A stretch of 64,000 nt of DNA from Volvox africanus (taxonomy: Eukaryota > Chlorophyta > Chlorophyceae > Chlamydomonadales > Volvocaceae). A model generated the notes under the pieces. It was not told the origin of the DNA and made no database searches. It saw nothing but the letters and a program-made list of their open reading frames with translations. Position 1 is the first letter of the stretch. Each line of letters begins with the position of its first letter. The DNA is taken from NCBI GenBank assembly GCA_030268105.1, contig BSDZ01000003.1, positions 4,464,001 to 4,528,000 on the forward strand, read 5' to 3'. Positions 60,101-64,000 of this stretch are shown here, piece by piece. Both the position numbers and the translations under genes were made by a program.

Positions 60101-63100
60101 GGCCGGATCTGAGCGTGTGGGACGGGAGGGGGGAAAGAGGAGAGGCAACGCGAGCAGAACTCAGGCCCGCGACGGAGGTTCTCCACTTTTCGTATAGCGG
60201 GCCATACACATAACAAAGGACGTGTTCCATGGAAGCAACCCTCACATCTAACGGGACCCCGCCCCGACCATATTCTGTCGTGAAGCTGGCCAAACGTATT
60301 GTGTGACACCTCCCAGTGCTAATACAGTACCAAAGAGACCCTCTCAACCTATTAAGCAGAATGGATGCAACCCGCCCAACCCATCAAATCCGCACCTGCA
60401 GGACCGCCAAACACCACATCGTGTTGCTCAGCTCCTGCGCATTCGCTTCACACAGCCTGACGCGAGCAGCGTTCAGCAGCAGTCGTGCCAGCTCCCCGTC
60501 CGACTCGATTTCATAACCCATGCTGGCGATTGCGTACAGTAGGTTGGAGACCTCCTGTGAGTTAAAGGGCGGCGGCGGTGTGGGTGACCCTGCCTGCGGT
60601 TGCTGCTCCAGGCACCGCTGCTGCCATGTTAAAAGCTGGCTGCGCACAAGGCCGAACAGTATGTCCATACCCTCGTCATTCAGACGGTATCCCATCTTTG
60701 CCAGGCACCACAGCACGTTGCTTACAGACTGTCCACTGGCCTGAGGAGACAGCGTGAATGCATGGGCCCAGGGAGTAGGGGTCAGGGAGAATCGTTAGCC
60801 ATCAAGGATATCCATATCAAAACACAGGGCGCGCGTTTCCCTTCTCACCCCAGGCAGGCATGGTAAGACAACGGTGTATTTAGTTCCTCGGGCCTCCTGT
60901 CGTAAGTAGTATGCGAGAGATGTAGCGCGGTTGAGACGTGACGAGTACACCAGGTCGGGATCACCAAGACCACACATGCAATTGGATTTGAGTGAAGGAG
61001 ACGTAATACTGTCGATACCGTTCGCGGACTGTCAATCATATCCCAATCCCAGTACCATGCTTGGAATCTGCCCTCGTTTGCAACTACCGATGGGTCCCAG
61101 GTAACGGGTCTATGACAACCGTTTGCCACCGTGCGGCCTTGCACGGCAACAGCAACTTCTGACGGCAACACTTCATCCGCCCGCCTGCCAGCATAGCCCG
61201 CATATACGCCATGCCGGGACGCAGCTGAATATCCCGTGCAGCTTCCATAACGAACCTCTCCACACGCAAGCCCATGGTTCACCTCTAATCCCAAGTTGCG
61301 GTGGAAGTGGTTGACGACGGCAGACATCCAGGTTGGGGGCGGCCGTGCACCAAGCTGGCAGATCCCATACAGCATGTTGCTCACCGCCTGACAATGGCGG
61401 AAGGCACGCGTCGGGAAGGTATGCAGCAGTTGCTAGGCAGTAGTGGTGAAGGCACACCTGGTCAAATGCTAAAGAGGAGCACCCGCTGGTAACTGGCAGC
61501 AAAGCAGCCCCAATGGCTTTCCACGCTTCTGCCGTTCTTCCCTGGCGCGTAATCTCCATCAGCAACACTCGCACCATGCAATGCCCGGGTGGCAACCATC
61601 TGCAGCTTTGGGGCATGTCGGTTGGTGGCGCTGGACTCAGGGCAACTACGAAATCTCGCACCTGTGCTCCCAGCTGCGCCAAGGAGCGCCCCGACATCGC
61701 AACGGCATCCGCCACCCAATCCGGTGGCGGCCGCGCCTGCTCTCCAGGTGCAGTAGCGAGCGCCCATACCTGCGTGCACACGTGCAATAAAATACGCGAT
61801 GGATGTTGCTTAGGGCCACGGATGTTTGTACTTACAACAAACATGATGATACTTTCTTCGATCGAAAAGGACTACACCGACATAGACGGAGAACAGACGC
61901 GTATGGTGATTTAACTCGGGATGTCTACAAGCAACAGCACTATGGTTGAGGCCCGCAAACCCACACGCCACAGGCGCCTCTAAACGGGAGCGTGCTCCCT
62001 TTCCCCGTTTTAGCTCCCCGCCCTGTCCTCCTCCATTACATAGCTTCTCCCTCAGCAATCACACACCATGGTTGCCAAACTTCGCGGCTCCATGACTTCC
62101 ATCTGCGCAAGGCGAACTCGCCCGTACACCAGGTCTGTCACTGCCGCCGGCAGCACCCGCCCTAGCGTCGAGCTGGCCCAGAGCACAATCGTCAGTGCAA
62201 CAGGATGCATACCAGGTGCTAACCGTGTGGGGTCTGCAAGTCGCTGCCGAAGAGCGGCCACAATCGCATCCCATAGCTCCTCAGCTGGCTGTATCCCCAT
62301 GATCGCCAGCGCCCAGAGGCTGTTGGCGATGGCCTGATCACTGACACCGACAGCTGCTCCGGCGGGCTCCGGGAGGCCCGCGCCGGCGCTGTGTGCTGGC
62401 GTGGGCGTCAGCACGGCCGCGTCCGTTGCCGTTACCGCTCCCGTCAACGGCGCAGCCGCACGGGCAGCGTTCGCAGAGGAAGCTGCTATCGCATCCGGCG
62501 AGAGCAGCACCTGCAGCCGCTGCGCTAAACGGCTCGCAAGCGCGGCAGTGGCCACAGGCTGGTGGTGGTGCATGCGCATGAGCGCGAGGCAAGACAGGAT
62601 GTTGCTGCAGTCCTGCGGGTTGGCAGCCGGCACGGCCGCCTGCACGCAGTCGTAATAAGCGGCCATCCACTCCTGCGACTCGACCATGATCCAAGGAATG
62701 GCACGGAACAACGTAAGTGGCGCGGCAGAGAGGGTACAGCGTACAGCATTGTCCAGTGGCCCTCAACAGGCTCGCCATTCCCGATGCGTTGGCAAAATAG
62801 GTAAGCTGGTAGGTGCAGATAGTATTATATCAAATGCATTTTATCCAACCCAGGATCAATCCACGGGATTAGTCTCCTCTGTCCAATGGCGCCCGCCCGC
62901 AAGCCGCCACGGCTCCGATCACACCTGGTCCGGCATGATCCCCATCCGCTCCAGCGCCCACAGCACGTTGGCAAGGTGCTGCGGCGCAAGTGCCCTCTTC
63001 TGCAGAGCCACGAATGCCACGGTGAGGTACTCCTCCAGCCACTCATCATCAGGTGCCACGCCGATCGTGGCCAATGCCCAAAGCGTGTTGGATAGATGCT

Positions 63101-64000
63101 GGGGCTCGTACCTGGTCGGATACGGACACGGAAGGGAAAATAGGAAAAGCGGTTCTCGCTTGGTAGAAAACGCAAACTGCGATCTGTTCACAGTATGGGA
63201 TCGCGCAACTGGCAGCGGGAGCAGCAACGGAGCAGCAACGTGCGTGCAAACGAGTCAATATCTGTCATACGAAAATCAAGCCGCATTCCCACGCCCAGCG
63301 GAATCCCTACGGTACGCGCGCGCTGACATGACCCGCTTCAAACCCACCATGGCAGCAACGGGTAGCTGGCCGGCAGCATTCGCTCCCGCACGAACGCGGC
63401 CCCCGATGGAAGTCCCAAGCGAGCCAGAGCCCAGGTCATGTTAGAAATCTGCGACGTTTGATGTCGGGTACGCGGACGTTGGTAGGTGTTGCAGGTAGCT
63501 AACCAGGAGTGCACAGGAATTATCATGACCCATTTTCCTGCGCATTTGGCCGAAGCACCCCGATTCTCATTCAATATCCCGCGAGTTTTGCATACCTGCC
63601 GCGCCCGGTACTCGTGCATCAACAACTCCAATGAGCCCAACAACGTGGTCTACGAATAGGATTCAGCCAAGGTGAGGAAAGCGAGCTTCGGCGTTATGAA
63701 TCACTAGATAAACCGGCCTTGGTAGCGACGCAAAAAGGTGGCTCCAATTGCACAAGGATCGCTGCAATTCGGCTTCTTGGGTTTGATTATCACTCATGCA
63801 TGGTAAATCCAGCAAAAATCTGCACTTCCTGACACCTCATGTTCCTAGCATCTTTATCTTTTCCGCCTACCTGCATGCATTCAATGGTCTCCACGTCCGA
63901 CTGTGACGCTGGTGGCGACTTCGCCACCAGCTGGGCCAAGTGCGTGAGGAAGGTCGAGGCCATGAATGCGTCCAGGCTGCCTGACCGCATCAGCTCCTCA
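57144..64000 (-). CDS. Octotricopeptide-repeat (OPR) protein, 5' end beyond window
   Basis: OPR proteins are helical-repeat RNA-binding factors that control stability, splicing or translation of individual chloroplast or mitochondrial transcripts in green algae. Fourteen exons in the window: 64000-63871 (partial), 63649-63596, 63448-63348, 63111-62925, 62672-62067, 61769-61662, 61387-61283, 60740-60396, 60108-59605, 59187-59053, 58694-58186, 57916-57728, 57605-57506, 57215-57144, about 1,047 residues, all in phase. About 21 degenerate units of roughly 38 residues share the core LSNTLWALATIG, for example ISNMTWALARLG, LANVLWALERMG, IANSLWALAIMG, VSNMLYGICQLG, VSNVLWCLAKMG, FAQTLYGAAKLR, LSALLWSAVRVG. 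Many introns fall near the start of a repeat helix. No RAP domain is seen; the C-terminus ends LPRGSAQSDA. The N-terminus, and so any transit peptide, is outside the window. The RNA target is unknown. Confidence 0.9.

Overview
The window looks like nuclear DNA of a volvocine green alga (Chlamydomonadales). Genes are intron-dense, with short GC-rich exons, and introns are full of C/T-rich tracts, microsatellites and minisatellites. An intronic tract mixes the telomere-type units CCCTAAAA and CCCTAAA, and one gene encodes an octotricopeptide-repeat (OPR) protein, a family expanded in these algae. I make no genus-level claim. Gene models were built by hand from GT/AG splice sites and are phase-consistent unless stated.

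Layout: (1) 1-3,065: no recognised gene; holds a 50-copy 7-bp minisatellite and the likely promoter of the next gene. (2) 3,066-9,542 (+): long-chain acyl-CoA synthetase, 12 exons. (3) 11,071-19,421 (-): MPP10, the U3 snoRNP protein of the small-subunit processome, 14 exons. (4) 20,189 to at least 23,389 (-): 6-phosphogluconolactonase, 5' end unresolved. (5) 23.4-32.9 kb: gene-poor, repeat-bearing, with one weak coding candidate near 31 kb. (6) 32,882-35,593 (-): a PAS-domain protein with a WHEP-like or coiled-coil C-terminus. (7) 36,512-37,133 (+): a 93-aa twin CX9C protein resembling mitoribosomal mS37. (8) 38,404-45,638 (-): L-galactono-1,4-lactone dehydrogenase, the last enzyme of plant-type vitamin C synthesis. 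(9) 46,167-53,523 (+): WRAP73/WDR8, a centrosomal WD-repeat protein, divergent from GLDH with 528 bp between start codons. (10) 53.5-57.1 kb: no recognised gene, one weak candidate. (11) 57,144 to beyond 64,000 (-): an OPR protein with about 21 repeats, whose 5' end lies outside the window.

The genes do not form one pathway: lipid activation, ribosome biogenesis, the oxidative pentose phosphate pathway, ascorbate synthesis and complex I support, mitochondrial translation, centriole function and organelle RNA metabolism. The most unusual content is in the introns. A dispersed short repeat family with a shared 3' signature appears in eight introns of four genes, in one copy running directly into telomere repeats. 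GLDH introns carry an inverted pair of about 250 bp. A G-rich minisatellite of about 2 kb fills the last WRAP73 intron. MPP10 has an in-frame, splice-bounded 249-nt possible cassette exon.
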